Shown here: piece after piece, positions 39,850 through 49,287 of the stretch | How positions within the stretch are numbered: position 1 is the first letter of the stretch | How the letters are laid out: every line of letters begins with the position of its first letter | Source: a virus | Length of the DNA stretch: 55,502 bases | IMG/VR virus record: IMGVR_UViG_3300009594_000005 | Location: 1 to 55,502 of that record | Strand: one strand, 5' to 3' | The notes under the pieces: model-generated | Databases searched by the model: none | What the model saw: only the letters and a program-made list of their open reading frames with translations | What the model was told of the DNA's origin: nothing | Made by a program: the position numbers and the translations under genes

Positions 39850-40311
39850 ATGAAGGAAAAATTCTTTGGATGTCCATATCCGATTGTTAGAGACCCAAGG
39901 GGTCTTCTGAGGACTCAGAACGGAGTCCAACAGATCAAATCCGATCTACTGGTGTTGTTGCTGACAAACCCAGGCGAACGGGTAATGCTTCCTGGGTTCG
40001 GTACTCCCCTCAGAAAACTCATGTTCGAGCAGAACGACGAGACGTTAATTGGACTGGCAAGGCAGATGATTATCGACTCTATCAGAACATGGGAACCGAG
40101 GGTAACGGTCCAACAACTAGAGGTCGGATTTGCCGATGACGATGATGATCTAAATCCGAATGAAGAGGGTGCCAAAGAACACATCCTGTTCATCAAGATA
40201 CAGTTTGTGGACCCTGAAAACATAAAGGAAGTGCAGGTTCTAACACTTGAAGTACCATTGGCCGGTAACATCAACCTATCAATCGATCAATCTGCACCGG
40301 TCGGAGGTTAA
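39850..40311 (+). CDS. Baseplate wedge protein, gp25/gpW-like
   Basis: 153 residues with the gp25 signature LLTNPGERVMLPGFGTPLRK preceded by QQIKSDLLVL and followed by LARQMIIDSIRTWEPRV, covering the whole small lysozyme-like fold of the family without its active site. The acidic loop DDDDDLNPNEEGAKE is an insertion. It forms the sheath-starting platform with the J-like protein. Gene order (spike, gp25, gp6/J) matches other contractile phages. Confidence 0.9.
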   Translation: MKEKFFGCPYPIVRDPRGLLRTQNGVQQIKSDLLVLLLTNPGERVMLPGFGTPLRKLMFEQNDETLIGLARQMIIDSIRTWEPRVTVQQLEVGFADDDDDLNPNEEGAKEHILFIKIQFVDPENIKEVQVLTLEVPLAGNINLSIDQSAPVGG

Positions 40312-40313
40312 TA

Positions 40314-41888
40314 ATGCCAGAAAATTGTCCTATTGAGATAACACCATATGCAAAGGCGGAACTACCGCCTGCACAGAAAGTATTCAACCTTAACTACACG
40401 AATCAGGATTTCTGGTCGTTGAAGAGTAGACTGGTTGATTTTACCAAGGAACGGTTCGGCCCAACTGGTACTATCATACCAAACACATTCAACGATCTCG
40501 TGGAGTCTTCGATTGCTGTGATGCTCATAGAGAATTGGGCATTTCTGGCCGATACTCTATCGTTCAAAATGGACCAGATTGTAAACGAGTTGTTCATCGA
40601 TACTGTCACCGAGGTAGAGAATGCCTTTAGACTAGCAAGACTAGTTGGCTTCAGCCCGCAACCGCCGATTGCTGGCAGATCAATGTGGACCGCTATCATT
40701 ACCAATCCTCAAAACACGGATTTGGTGATAGAGACGCCAGTTGTAATTGACATAGTTTCCGAACAAACGGCCACGGCCATAGAACTGTTCCCAGCGGATT
40801 CAGAAAACCAACCGAGATTCGGCGAAGACATCATCCTTCCTGCTGGGGCCTCCATCAATCAAAGTATCATCGGCCTGGAGGGTCGCACCTTCCTTGATAC
40901 TTTCACAGGATCGGGAGCGGTCAGTCAGACAATTCAGCTATCGAAAATGCCGGTTATTTGGGACTCGGTGAAAGTACAAGTAGATGGCATCATGTGGGAC
41001 AAGGTTGATTACTTCACCGACAGCCAGCCGAGAAGGGAGTTTCGCATAGAGTTTGATTCAGAATGGCGGGCTTTCGTGATCTTTGGTAACAATCGGGCCG
41101 GTCTAATCCCGGCACCAGGGTCCAGAATCCAAGTGCAATATAGAGTCGGCGGTGGTACTCTTGGCAATATCGTTACCGGCTTTATCGAAACGCAAAGACA
41201 GGTAGAAGTCCCTGGAAAGAAGTTCTCCATCCCTGTGACTTTTAGGAACTATACCAGAGGCGAATTCGGCTACGACGGCGATAACATCGAAGATATCAGA
41301 AGGAAACTACCACTTTGGTTGAGAACCCAAAACAGGGCTGTGTCAGGAGGAGATTACAAGACCTTGGCGGACCAATTTGCTACGCCGTACAGCGGGCAAA
41401 TCGGCAAGTCAACGGCTGTGTTGAGAAATCATGGCTGTGCAGGCAACATAGTAGACATCTATATTTTAGCAAGAGAAGGTGCTGACAAATTGGCAAGAGC
41501 ATCCAACGAACTCAAAATAAAGCTCAACGAAGAGTTGGACAAAAAAAAGATGCTAACAGATTTCATCTGTATCAGAGACGGCGTGGTGTTAGAAGTAGAT
41601 GTTATGGTAGATTTGACCCTGGACAAGTTCTACAGGAAATTTGAACTTGAATATCGAGAGAACATCTTGAGGAGAATCAATAGATTTTTCTCGCTGAACA
41701 ATTGGGAATACAATCAGGACTTGAAAAACACCAACTTGATAAAAGAGATATCCGACATCAAGGAAATCAACTCGGTCGAGACAACTTTTGTTACCAGTAA
41801 CCCAGATAATTCAGGGGATGTGGTAACAACTAGATTCTACGAAATCATCAGGCCGGGCGATGTCACAATATCCTTCCTGTACGTGTAA
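40314..41888 (+). CDS. Baseplate wedge protein, gp6/J-like
   Basis: 524 residues with the N-terminal pattern of J-like proteins: ESSIAVMLIENWAFLADTLS, FKMDQIVNELFIDTVTEVEN, then RLARLVGFSPQPP, a beta middle domain and the conserved region YDGDNIEDIRRKLPLWLRTQ, NRAVSGGDYKTLADQF. It forms the wedge core ring of the baseplate and follows gp25 as usual. No truncation is seen. Confidence 0.9.
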   Translation: MPENCPIEITPYAKAELPPAQKVFNLNYTNQDFWSLKSRLVDFTKERFGPTGTIIPNTFNDLVESSIAVMLIENWAFLADTLSFKMDQIVNELFIDTVTEVENAFRLARLVGFSPQPPIAGRSMWTAIITNPQNTDLVIETPVVIDIVSEQTATAIELFPADSENQPRFGEDIILPAGASINQSIIGLEGRTFLDTFTGSGAVSQTIQLSKMPVIWDSVKVQVDGIMWDKVDYFTDSQPRREFRIEFDSEWRAFVIFGNNRAGLIPAPGSRIQVQYRVGGGTLGNIVTGFIETQRQVEVPGKKFSIPVTFRNYTRGEFGYDGDNIEDIRRKLPLWLRTQNRAVSGGDYKTLADQFATPYSGQIGKSTAVLRNHGCAGNIVDIYILAREGADKLARASNELKIKLNEELDKKKMLTDFICIRDGVVLEVDVMVDLTLDKFYRKFELEYRENILRRINRFFSLNNWEYNQDLKNTNLIKEISDIKEINSVETTFVTSNPDNSGDVVTTRFYEIIRPGDVTISFLYV

Positions 41889-41897
41889 AGGAAAACG

Positions 41898-44800
41898 ATG
41901 GGAATTAAGAGACTAGACGAGTCGCCAACTATAGCCGATAAGGTTGTCATAGATGTGCTGACTCCAGACGAGGATGGATGCTTTCTTGCCAACCCCTATA
42001 AGGTTGACAAGGTGCAGATATTCTACGTAGCAAGAAGTTTCTTTACCAACAACCAATTCTCTTACATCGAACGAATAGAAGATAGCGAACTGGTCGAGAA
42101 ACTAGAGAAGGCAAAAAAAGAATACTGCGACGATCCAACAGCGGAAAATTTGGCCGAGGTTGAGTTGATCCAAAAAGAAATCGATGCCTCTGTAAAGACA
42201 ACGGATTTCAACTATAGCGATGCTAGAGCAGTGGCAACCTTTGGAGCCGATGATTTCCCAGCTTGGCTTTCCACAGACATACCGAATGCCCTGATAACAA
42301 ACATACCAGAAGATGCTGATGGAAATCCTCAATACGGAGTCTTCGAGCTTGAGTGGAATCCGGTCGGGATGCGAGAGGGAGACTATTTCGTTTGCTGGAC
42401 ATGGACGCCGCTAGTAGGAGGACAGAAACTCTCGGCCCACCGACGCTTCATGCTCTTCGGTAGCACGCAGCTAACAACCAGTATCCCCACCCATTACACG
42501 AATCCAAAAAAGTATCCAACACTACAAGAAAGATACCTGCCGGAAATGTTCAAGAACTACATTTCCGACAACGATTTAACACCAGAGGTACTACAGGAAC
42601 TCAATTTGTCCGTAGCCAAAGGCTTCACGTTTGTGGAGGACATGGCAAATCAAATGCAGGATTTGCTAGATGCCAACTCCACACACGAGTCATTGATACC
42701 ATTTCTAAGCAACCTCTTCGGCCTAAAATTGCGATCTAGCGACCCTACTTTGTGGAGGAGGCAAATAAAGAGGGCCGTGCCTCTCTTCAAAAAAAAGGGC
42801 ACACTAGATGGTTTGAAGGAGGCTATGGCTCAAGCCGGTATGGTCTTGACCAAATTTGTTCGCTTGTGGCAATTGGTGTCTCCTTATACTTACCAGGAAC
42901 ACTTCACAGTCGAAGACAGTGGTGAATTTATTCTGTCCAAGACACCAATACTTCCAATCGATGTCAACAACTTCGAGCTTTACTACAGGGGCATAGATGA
43001 TGAAAACTGGCAACAACTAACCAGTGATTATGTCAGCATTGCTATGGTGAGCGGTGTGCCAACTATGACGTGGGTTGGAGACCAACTCTCAATTGACCCC
43101 ATAGAGCTTGAAGAAGGCGATGGCATCAGGGTGGTGTACGAAATAATCAATGTACCAAGTGCCCCTGAGCAACAAAAAGAAGATTATATCAGGGCGTTGC
43201 CGCTGATGGATCAACGGGACGAGCGAGAGATAGCCTATCCATTGAAGAATTGGAATGTAAGGGTAATCGAGGAAGACGACCCGATGTTCGATACCCTTGT
43301 ACCAGATCGACACCCTCACTACGACCCTATTATCTACGGCAAGATAAGGACCGAGTTCCCGTACTCCGAGAATGTTTACAACATGGAAGAGTACAACGGC
43401 AGTAAACGAGACTCTTATAATCCCTGCGACATCGACCGAGATTTCTTGGACGCATGTAGTGCCTGCCTTAGTAGCAAGTACAACGTCGTCATTGAAATCA
43501 GCGAACTATCCAACGATAGGCTGTTGGAGGCTATGGAAATACTTGAAGAATTCACTCCATTCCATGCCGTATTACACACAATCACGTTCCAAGGCGGTTT
43601 CCACGATTTCATCCAGTCGCCGGTCGAACAGATAGAGGCGTACATTAAGTATCACCAGGAAGACCTTACCATTTCTGGCAATGCACAAATGATATTCAAT
43701 AGAGACATGGCGTTCCATGATGACCCATCGCTAATTAAGAGAAATGCCCTGGCTAACAGCACAACTGCGGTGTCCTCAGCAAGTGGCACGGCCAAAAACG
43801 ATTCTATAGTCCTGTTTTCGCCCGATGTAAAACTGAGCCACATAGCCATCGACAAGAGCAATCCTAGTCTTACTTTCCTTGAAATACTAGGGGCACATCC
43901 TCACGCTGGCGAGTATTCTATAAAGAACGTGAAACTGCATCACGCCGACATAATCGGCTCTGTTTCCGAGCCAATCAACCAAACATCCTTTAACTTCAGG
44001 CTCTCTAATGAAAAGTTAAAGAAGGTGTCGGCTAGTGTCACTAGAGACAACATAGCCAAACTCTCAGATGAGGAGGTCAATTTTGGTTTGCTTGGCACCA
44101 AATCACAATGGGATATCGACAACGGCGGCTACTCAGGTGGTCCTTGGAAGATAGATTTCATTTCTCCGATTACAGGCACTTATGATATTCTGGATGTCCT
44201 GCCGGACGGTAGCGTTTCGCTATACGATCCGTCGAACACTTTGCCCACCAGCAACATGAGCGACCTTGAGTATGAATTGCTCGATAACGCCGCCACTCCT
44301 TCGGTTCAGGCGAGTAGCACCACTGGCAAGCTAACCATACACAAGCGTGGCCGAGTAGAGATTGCCAACCCAATACTAGTCAGAGGGGCATCATCGACGG
44401 TGGGCGACATACGCAATCTAATGGAGCCTGGGTATTACGCTCTCATTGGGACGCCTATTGACCAACAATATAAGGTAAGCGGATTTGTAGAAAGTGAGAC
44501 CGATCAATTTTACATCGACGCCTACGATGGCCCTACTAGTGGCGGTATCACCGTGACGGTCTATCAGCGGGTTGTAGACAATCAGATAGGCTATTTGCAC
44601 TACAAGGGCCTTACCTTGTTAACTGTTGCTAACCATGAAACCGGCCTGCCTATAGTCAATGGACAGAATCCTCCAGCGACACCGCTAGAGAATGACAGGT
44701 TCAAAGAAAACTACCTTGTGGTGATAGACACCGACTATTTCGCCATCGAGGACATAGATGGCACTACGATCACCTTATCTGGTCCACAAAAGTATTGGAC

Positions 44801-45071
44801 GGTTGCTGGAACGGCTGTAACCTACAGCATCCTACACTTTGAAAAATTAGGAGCAACCATACCTGAGCGAGAATCTCCATATACGCCAGGACACACTTTT
44901 GAATTCATAGATAGAAGAGGCAACGATGTGATTGAGGTCGTTACCGAAACTGGCATGTCAATGATGGCAATGGCATCTACCCTTAACGCCGCAAACAACG
45001 ACCAGTTTGTAGACAACATAGGGCAGAAGGAATCCATCACATTCTCGATTAACTGGAAGGAAGAGAAATGA
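41898..45071 (+). CDS. Large baseplate protein with P2 I-like domain, 1057 aa
   Basis: Residues about 205-315 match the tail protein I family: RYLPEMFKNYISDNDLTPEV, ESLIPFLSNLFGLKLRSSD, WRRQIKRAVPLFKKKGTLDG. The N-terminal 180 residues are beta-rich. Beyond residue 340, about 700 residues of beta domains appear unique to this phage and may play the part of gp7/gp10-like wedge periphery. Its ATGA overlap with the next gene shows coupling. It is probably the wedge component that carries fibres. Confidence 0.75.
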   Translation: MGIKRLDESPTIADKVVIDVLTPDEDGCFLANPYKVDKVQIFYVARSFFTNNQFSYIERIEDSELVEKLEKAKKEYCDDPTAENLAEVELIQKEIDASVKTTDFNYSDARAVATFGADDFPAWLSTDIPNALITNIPEDADGNPQYGVFELEWNPVGMREGDYFVCWTWTPLVGGQKLSAHRRFMLFGSTQLTTSIPTHYTNPKKYPTLQERYLPEMFKNYISDNDLTPEVLQELNLSVAKGFTFVEDMANQMQDLLDANSTHESLIPFLSNLFGLKLRSSDPTLWRRQIKRAVPLFKKKGTLDGLKEAMAQAGMVLTKFVRLWQLVSPYTYQEHFTVEDSGEFILSKTPILPIDVNNFELYYRGIDDENWQQLTSDYVSIAMVSGVPTMTWVGDQLSIDPIELEEGDGIRVVYEIINVPSAPEQQKEDYIRALPLMDQRDEREIAYPLKNWNVRVIEEDDPMFDTLVPDRHPHYDPIIYGKIRTEFPYSENVYNMEEYNGSKRDSYNPCDIDRDFLDACSACLSSKYNVVIEISELSNDRLLEAMEILEEFTPFHAVLHTITFQGGFHDFIQSPVEQIEAYIKYHQEDLTISGNAQMIFNRDMAFHDDPSLIKRNALANSTTAVSSASGTAKNDSIVLFSPDVKLSHIAIDKSNPSLTFLEILGAHPHAGEYSIKNVKLHHADIIGSVSEPINQTSFNFRLSNEKLKKVSASVTRDNIAKLSDEEVNFGLLGTKSQWDIDNGGYSGGPWKIDFISPITGTYDILDVLPDGSVSLYDPSNTLPTSNMSDLEYELLDNAATPSVQASSTTGKLTIHKRGRVEIANPILVRGASSTVGDIRNLMEPGYYALIGTPIDQQYKVSGFVESETDQFYIDAYDGPTSGGITVTVYQRVVDNQIGYLHYKGLTLLTVANHETGLPIVNGQNPPATPLENDRFKENYLVVIDTDYFAIEDIDGTTITLSGPQKYWTVAGTAVTYSILHFEKLGATIPERESPYTPGHTFEFIDRRGNDVIEVVTETGMSMMAMASTLNAANNDQFVDNIGQKESITFSINWKEEK

Positions 45072-45553
45072 ACAACGACAATATCAAAGAATGCTTGAAG
45101 CCGAGAGGCGATGTAGAGATAATCGTGAGGTACAAGGATGGTAGGGAGGAACGGTTCGAGTTCCACAACACGGTTCTAAAAACGGGATGTGAGGCCCTCG
45201 CAGCCAGTCTAGCCAACGAAATAGGCGATACTTACGATTTCTTCATCTGTAGAATGTTGTTTGGCAACAATGGCACTACTGGCGGCGTTCCCAAGTACGT
45301 GAACGCAGATAGAAGCGGCCTATTCGGTCCCACCATTCTAACAAAACCGGTGGTGTCCAATATAGACGCTCAGATACCATCACAGGTTGTGTTTACCTCC
45401 GTCATTGACTTCGATGAGGTAAATGGGTTTGTCCTTAACGAAATAGCTTTGCAGATGTCCAATAACGATTTGTACAGCATGGCTACCTTCGCTGATCTCA
45501 ACAAAACATCTCTCATGCAGATCACTTGGAATTGGAGGCTGAGTTTTGTCTAA
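45068..45553 (+). CDS. Tail-associated protein, 161 aa
   Basis: 161 residues, starting in an ATGA overlap with the preceding gene. The pattern NTVLKTGCEALAASLANEIG, then a beta-rich middle (VVFTSVIDFDEVNGFVLNEI) and an aromatic end (ITWNWRLSFV) resembles small proteins next to baseplate and fibre genes in other large phages, but I cannot name a family. Likely a baseplate or fibre attachment component. Confidence 0.55.
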   Translation: MNNDNIKECLKPRGDVEIIVRYKDGREERFEFHNTVLKTGCEALAASLANEIGDTYDFFICRMLFGNNGTTGGVPKYVNADRSGLFGPTILTKPVVSNIDAQIPSQVVFTSVIDFDEVNGFVLNEIALQMSNNDLYSMATFADLNKTSLMQITWNWRLSFV

Positions 45554-45590
45554 CGGATTGATTGGTTAAAACAACAAAGGATTTAGAGAG

Positions 45591-45968
45591 ATGGGACCAC
45601 TAGAAGGAATCATGTGCCATCGTAAGTTTAGATGGTATTTCGATGCACACGACAAGTACGGTAAAGAAATCTGCCCGGCGATGCATGTCAAGTTCGAGGA
45701 GAGACCGTCAAAAGAAAGGAACATCATTTTATTCAAGATGTACTTTCTGAAGGACAACGAAGCCCAAACTTGCAAAGATAACTTCGCCTATGTCTGCGAT
45801 GGTTATGCTACTGCTAGTCTCTACGATGGAACCGGCAATCTGCTTGAAACCTGGGACTTTGATCTAATTACAACAATCCATTCAAGAATTATGGTAGACG
45901 GCGATGCATATCTGATTGAAGTCGGTATGCAATACATCGATGTCTATCACACCATTAGGAAGATATGA
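45591..45968 (+). CDS. Small beta-rich tail protein, 125 aa (paralogue of 48898 gene)
   Basis: The frame begins after AAAGGATTTAGAGAG. Features shared with the protein at 48898-49287 are an opening [R/K]WYF followed by GKEI, and a VC-x(n)-L-Y-D or V-Y-D step followed by LLETWDF or LLEEWEF. This suggests two divergent copies of one small beta-sandwich protein flanking the SET-like genes. It also has several Cys. Function unknown; its position suggests a baseplate accessory protein. Confidence 0.55.
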   Translation: MGPLEGIMCHRKFRWYFDAHDKYGKEICPAMHVKFEERPSKERNIILFKMYFLKDNEAQTCKDNFAYVCDGYATASLYDGTGNLLETWDFDLITTIHSRIMVDGDAYLIEVGMQYIDVYHTIRKI

Positions 45969-46365
45969 AAAGAGACAACATCAACTGGATGAGAAGTAGG
46001 CTACTCCATGTAGCTAACCGAGCCAAGGAGCGGCTGAATATAAAGCTCGATGTACATAGTTACTTCAGGCTTTGCGACATGATTAAGAATAGCAGGAGGA
46101 AATCCAAGCACGCTAAGCTGGTGAGAGAAGAGTCCTCGTGCAGACAAATATGGAAGGTTTACTTTAATAGTCTGTGGTTTTTGTCGTCTATGACAGAGAC
46201 AACAACCTTCTGATAACCTACAAGTGCGGCTGCGGTCTTGAGATGGATCGGGACTTGAATGCTGCGTGTAATTTGAGAAATACCGTCAGTTCGACGGCAG
46301 GTGGTCGTCGTAGAAATGAGAATCAAACGCAAAATCTATCACTGTTAGATTTTGGTAGGTTTTGA
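45965..46365 (+). pseudogene. Frameshifted phage gene fused to a TnpB C-terminal remnant
   Basis: The first frame (45965-46213) starts in an ATGA overlap and encodes a basic helical protein (NINWMRSRLLHVANRAKERL). Near 46170 it slips; adding one G restores …FNSLVVFVVYDRDNNLLITYK. After that point the sequence becomes KCGCGLEMDRDLNAACNLRN and a TVSST…GGRRR tail, the zinc-finger and catalytic C-terminus of IS200/IS605 TnpB. No transposase upstream part or TnpA is present. I read it as a transposon relic captured by, and damaging, a phage gene. Confidence 0.65.
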
Positions 46366-46380
46366 GGAACGGTAAGAAGA

Positions 46381-47013
46381 ATGAAGGCAAAGGTAGAGAT
46401 CAAAGAGTACCAGACCGAGGAAGGTACGGTCTGCAAAGCGATATGGGTAGACGATACACCGTTTGACTGGTACATCGACCCGTCCTACATCATAGGGGCT
46501 GCCGTTCGCAGCAACCAAAGCGAGTTTGTGAAGAAGGGCGTGGAAGGCAGTCTGCAAAATCACTTCACCAAATCTTTTTCCGAGTTCATGGGAAGGGAGA
46601 TTTCCCTGGGCGAAATAGTTTTGGCACTGAGGGATGGGCAGATAGAAAAACAGCCCTTCAGAAACCCTGTTGTCTCTGAAGATGACGGCAGGTTCTACAC
46701 AAAAGACACTGGCGGTTTATTTGCAACCGCCGATCTCAAGGAGGGCGACTTCTTTGAGGTCGTGGGCACGCTCATCGGACGGGGCACCGCAGCCGATAAA
46801 TGCACCAAGTCGGTTCGTCGTTTCACAACCAAGCCAGACAACACGTTTAAGTACCTCCTGATTCCGGCAGGCTGGGGAAACGTGATACGGGTAACTAAAA
46901 AAGGCCAAACACCCAACGCTCAAATTGTTTACGACGAAGAATCTAGTTCTTGTGCTGTTGCCATCATTCTACTACGAGACATCAAAAAAGATGAGGAAGT
47001 GCTTGTATCATGA
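46381..47013 (+). CDS. Degenerate SET-like domain protein, 210 aa
   Basis: The C-terminal half mirrors the next gene segment by segment: GRFYTKDTGGLFATADLKEG, FFEVVGTLI, DKCTKS, YLLIPAGWGNVI, then LLRDIKKDEEVLVS. The Asn-His and Tyr residues that complete a SET active site are missing (it reads NVIRVTKKG). The first 90 residues are a separate beta-rich domain with an acidic loop. It may be an inactive or structural paralogue. It overlaps the next gene by four bases. Confidence 0.5.
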   Translation: MKAKVEIKEYQTEEGTVCKAIWVDDTPFDWYIDPSYIIGAAVRSNQSEFVKKGVEGSLQNHFTKSFSEFMGREISLGEIVLALRDGQIEKQPFRNPVVSEDDGRFYTKDTGGLFATADLKEGDFFEVVGTLIGRGTAADKCTKSVRRFTTKPDNTFKYLLIPAGWGNVIRVTKKGQTPNAQIVYDEESSSCAVAIILLRDIKKDEEVLVS

Positions 47014-47549
47014 TGCTGGTAGAAGAAACCGATACTAGGTTTTACATCAAGGAATCTACTATCCCGAACGCTGGTTCTGGCCTGTTCGCCAAGGAACCTC
47101 TCAAAAAAGACGACTTTCTAGAAGTTATCGGCATCCAGGTTCCGAAGAACGGCGAGTCGGATAAGTGTACGCACTACGCAGGCAACTATAAGTTTGCCGC
47201 CCAGCAGAAACCCGGTTTCGATAGGTTGGTCATTCCCCTCGGATATGCAGGCATGATTAACCACACTGATGACAAGTCCAAGCAAAACGTCGAGATGACC
47301 AACATCAACCATTCTGTAAGAAACTCGGCTGGTTCCTCGCTTGTCTATCAATTCATGCGTGACATAGAAAAGGACGAAGAACTTCTGGGAAGTTACGGTG
47401 CGGAGTGGGCACACATACTTGATTGGGCTGCCAAAAACTCCAAAACGGACGATCAGAAGGCGCAACTGGTGAAAACTGATTGGGAAACCTTGCTATCCTA
47501 TGACCTATATAACCTGAACGATCTCGTCAGAAGGATAAACAAGGAGTGA
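47010..47549 (+). CDS. SET-domain protein (putative lysine methyltransferase), 179 aa
   Basis: The motif run is that of SET domains: IPNAGSGLFAKEPLKKDDFL (G-x-G-L-F-A), GYAGMINHTDD (the N-H pair), QFMRDIEKDEELLGSYG with the terminal Tyr of the active site. About 30 helical residues follow. SET proteins transfer methyl from SAM to protein lysine. They are rare in phages. No pre-SET or post-SET zinc site is seen. The target is unknown; virion proteins or host proteins are both possible. Confidence 0.7.
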   Translation: MMLVEETDTRFYIKESTIPNAGSGLFAKEPLKKDDFLEVIGIQVPKNGESDKCTHYAGNYKFAAQQKPGFDRLVIPLGYAGMINHTDDKSKQNVEMTNINHSVRNSAGSSLVYQFMRDIEKDEELLGSYGAEWAHILDWAAKNSKTDDQKAQLVKTDWETLLSYDLYNLNDLVRRINKE

Positions 47550-47550
47550 T

Positions 47551-48333
47551 ATGCCGCAAATAGAGCTAATACCAGAAGTTTTCTACCAGGGCCTTCAGCC
47601 TTACCATGTAGAATACGACAACCTGCCGCTAAAGAACATCATCGATAGAACCGAGTTAATCAATGCGGCGGTTGACATAGCGTTGCAGATTCTAAAGGAA
47701 TCTGTAGGAACACAAGGAACACTGGCTAACAGACTTGCACAATCTATCGAGGATGATGGCGATCTGAAGGCCACAGCTATAGACGAAGCCGCTCACAACA
47801 TCGGTGCCCATACAGATGGCTTATACCTGGGAGTGGATTATGTGAGAATGCTTCAAAGCGAACGAGACAAGCTCTCGCTGATCTCGGACGAAGCCACGGC
47901 TTTGAGACTGACTGTAGATGCAGACCTTCCTTCCACGACCACGGTGAATTTTATTGATGAACAGGTTGAATTAGAACCTTCAGATACTATAAAATGGCAG
48001 TTCGTCAGTCCCAATAAGGTGAGAGCGATAACAACATTCCCATCGACTGCCGCACACCAACATTTTTACGATGGCGATCCGGTTCTCGAAACTGACAGCA
48101 CCTACAAGGTGAACAGTATTGCCACACCCTACGTCGAAGGCACTCTTCGTGTCTACGTAAACGGCATACGCCTAAGCCAGACCGATTCGGTTTATGTTCC
48201 TCCACACACAGGACCGGATGGCACTTGGATTCTGACGACCTATACCGAAGATGCTGCAAACGGCAGATTCACGGTTAATAGAACGCTCAACGCAGCCGAC
48301 ATTATCAAGGTGGATTACGACAGGCTGTACTGA
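47551..48333 (+). CDS. Phage structural protein near fibres, 260 aa
   Basis: The first 100 residues have the pattern PEVFYQGLQPYHVEYDNLPL, KNIIDRTELINAAVDIALQI, which I know from structural genes of other large phages, usually next to fibres. The C-terminal 120 residues form a beta domain (TLRVYVNGIRLSQTDSVYV, IIKVDYDRLY) typical of fibre or collar modules. It begins two bases after the SET gene stop. Probably an attachment point for fibres. Confidence 0.6.
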   Translation: MPQIELIPEVFYQGLQPYHVEYDNLPLKNIIDRTELINAAVDIALQILKESVGTQGTLANRLAQSIEDDGDLKATAIDEAAHNIGAHTDGLYLGVDYVRMLQSERDKLSLISDEATALRLTVDADLPSTTTVNFIDEQVELEPSDTIKWQFVSPNKVRAITTFPSTAAHQHFYDGDPVLETDSTYKVNSIATPYVEGTLRVYVNGIRLSQTDSVYVPPHTGPDGTWILTTYTEDAANGRFTVNRTLNAADIIKVDYDRLY

Positions 48334-48346
48334 TAGGAAGTACAAA

Positions 48347-48901
48347 ATGCCAAATCTAGAACCCGACTTCGGGTTTGTGATTGTATCTCCAGATCACAAC
48401 TTCGGGCTAATTCGCTCTACGGCTGCTGGTCTGAGAAATCATTACCCAACCAAACATGTTACGTGTGCGGTTCCTGACAAGACTGCCAAGATTGATATAG
48501 ATGAAATCAAGACGGTCTGCCCAAATGTAGTCAAGGGCAAAGCTACCGTAACCTCTCTTATTAACGTAGGCATCAAGAAAGGGTTCAAGGGGTGGAACAT
48601 ACTGCTCATGGAGGGAAGTCTGATACGGAAGGACATCCACAAGAAATTGATGTACTTCGTGAAAGGCGAAAAGGACATCCTTTTCCCAATCGTGACCGAC
48701 TACGATTACCAGGGAAAACCAATTAGAATCTATGGCAATATTGTAGATAGTACGCTGAATGGGTTTACGATCCATCAGAAAACCTTCAAAGAGATTGGAG
48801 ACTTCAGCGACAACCCAATGGAAATCTCAAGACTGTTTTGGGCACTAAACGCAGTAGATAAGGGGTGTAACTTCAAAGGAATACTAGGTGCTAAGATATG
48901 A
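48347..48901 (+). CDS. GT-A-like protein (possible glycosyltransferase), 184 aa
   Basis: The start at 48347 follows AGGAAG; an upstream frame overlaps the previous gene and is rejected. The sequence reads as a minimal nucleotide-sugar fold: FGFVIVSPDHNFGLIRSTAA, then GWNILLMEGSLIRKDIHKKL, ILFPIVTDYDYQ, and LNGFTIHQKTFKEIG, ending in CNFKGILGAK. A classic DxD is absent; MEGS occupies its place. It may be a virion or tail glycosylation enzyme, or an inactive structural version. Confidence 0.45.
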   Translation: MPNLEPDFGFVIVSPDHNFGLIRSTAAGLRNHYPTKHVTCAVPDKTAKIDIDEIKTVCPNVVKGKATVTSLINVGIKKGFKGWNILLMEGSLIRKDIHKKLMYFVKGEKDILFPIVTDYDYQGKPIRIYGNIVDSTLNGFTIHQKTFKEIGDFSDNPMEISRLFWALNAVDKGCNFKGILGAKI

Positions 48902-49287
48902 TGTGGCCCATAGACACTGCGACGGTTAAATGGTACTTCCGAGGCGAAACGCTACGTGGCAAAGAGATAATCAAGAACACACTGCTAACCCCAGAGATTA
49001 TATTCGTGGAAGAGGACGGCTCCAAACACCTGAAACTGCTCTTTATCAGACCATCTGAAGACTTTACGAAGTCAATGGACCTATGTGAAGTCTGCTATCT
49101 TCAAGTATACGACAGCAAGAAGAAACTATTAGAGGAATGGGAGTTTGTTGGGCTGAAGCTAGAGGCGGTCCAACACCCCGTCTATCTTCTACAGTTCGAG
49201 GACATGACCCTAGTGGGCGGCTCCTCACTGGAGAAGGCATTCAGAATGAAGGTGAACAACTTCTGGCTGGATTACACCAAGCCATAA
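48898..49287 (+). CDS. Small beta-rich tail protein, 129 aa (paralogue of 45591 gene)
   Basis: ATGATG start overlapping the previous stop. It carries VKWYFRGETLRGKEI, a VCYLQVYDSKKKLLEEWEF core and a Trp-rich end. See the gene at 45591-45968 for the similarities. The C-terminal 16 bases overlap the opposite-strand gene that begins the inserted deoxyribosyltransferase unit. Confidence 0.55.
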   Translation: MMWPIDTATVKWYFRGETLRGKEIIKNTLLTPEIIFVEEDGSKHLKLLFIRPSEDFTKSMDLCEVCYLQVYDSKKKLLEEWEFVGLKLEAVQHPVYLLQFEDMTLVGGSSLEKAFRMKVNNFWLDYTKP

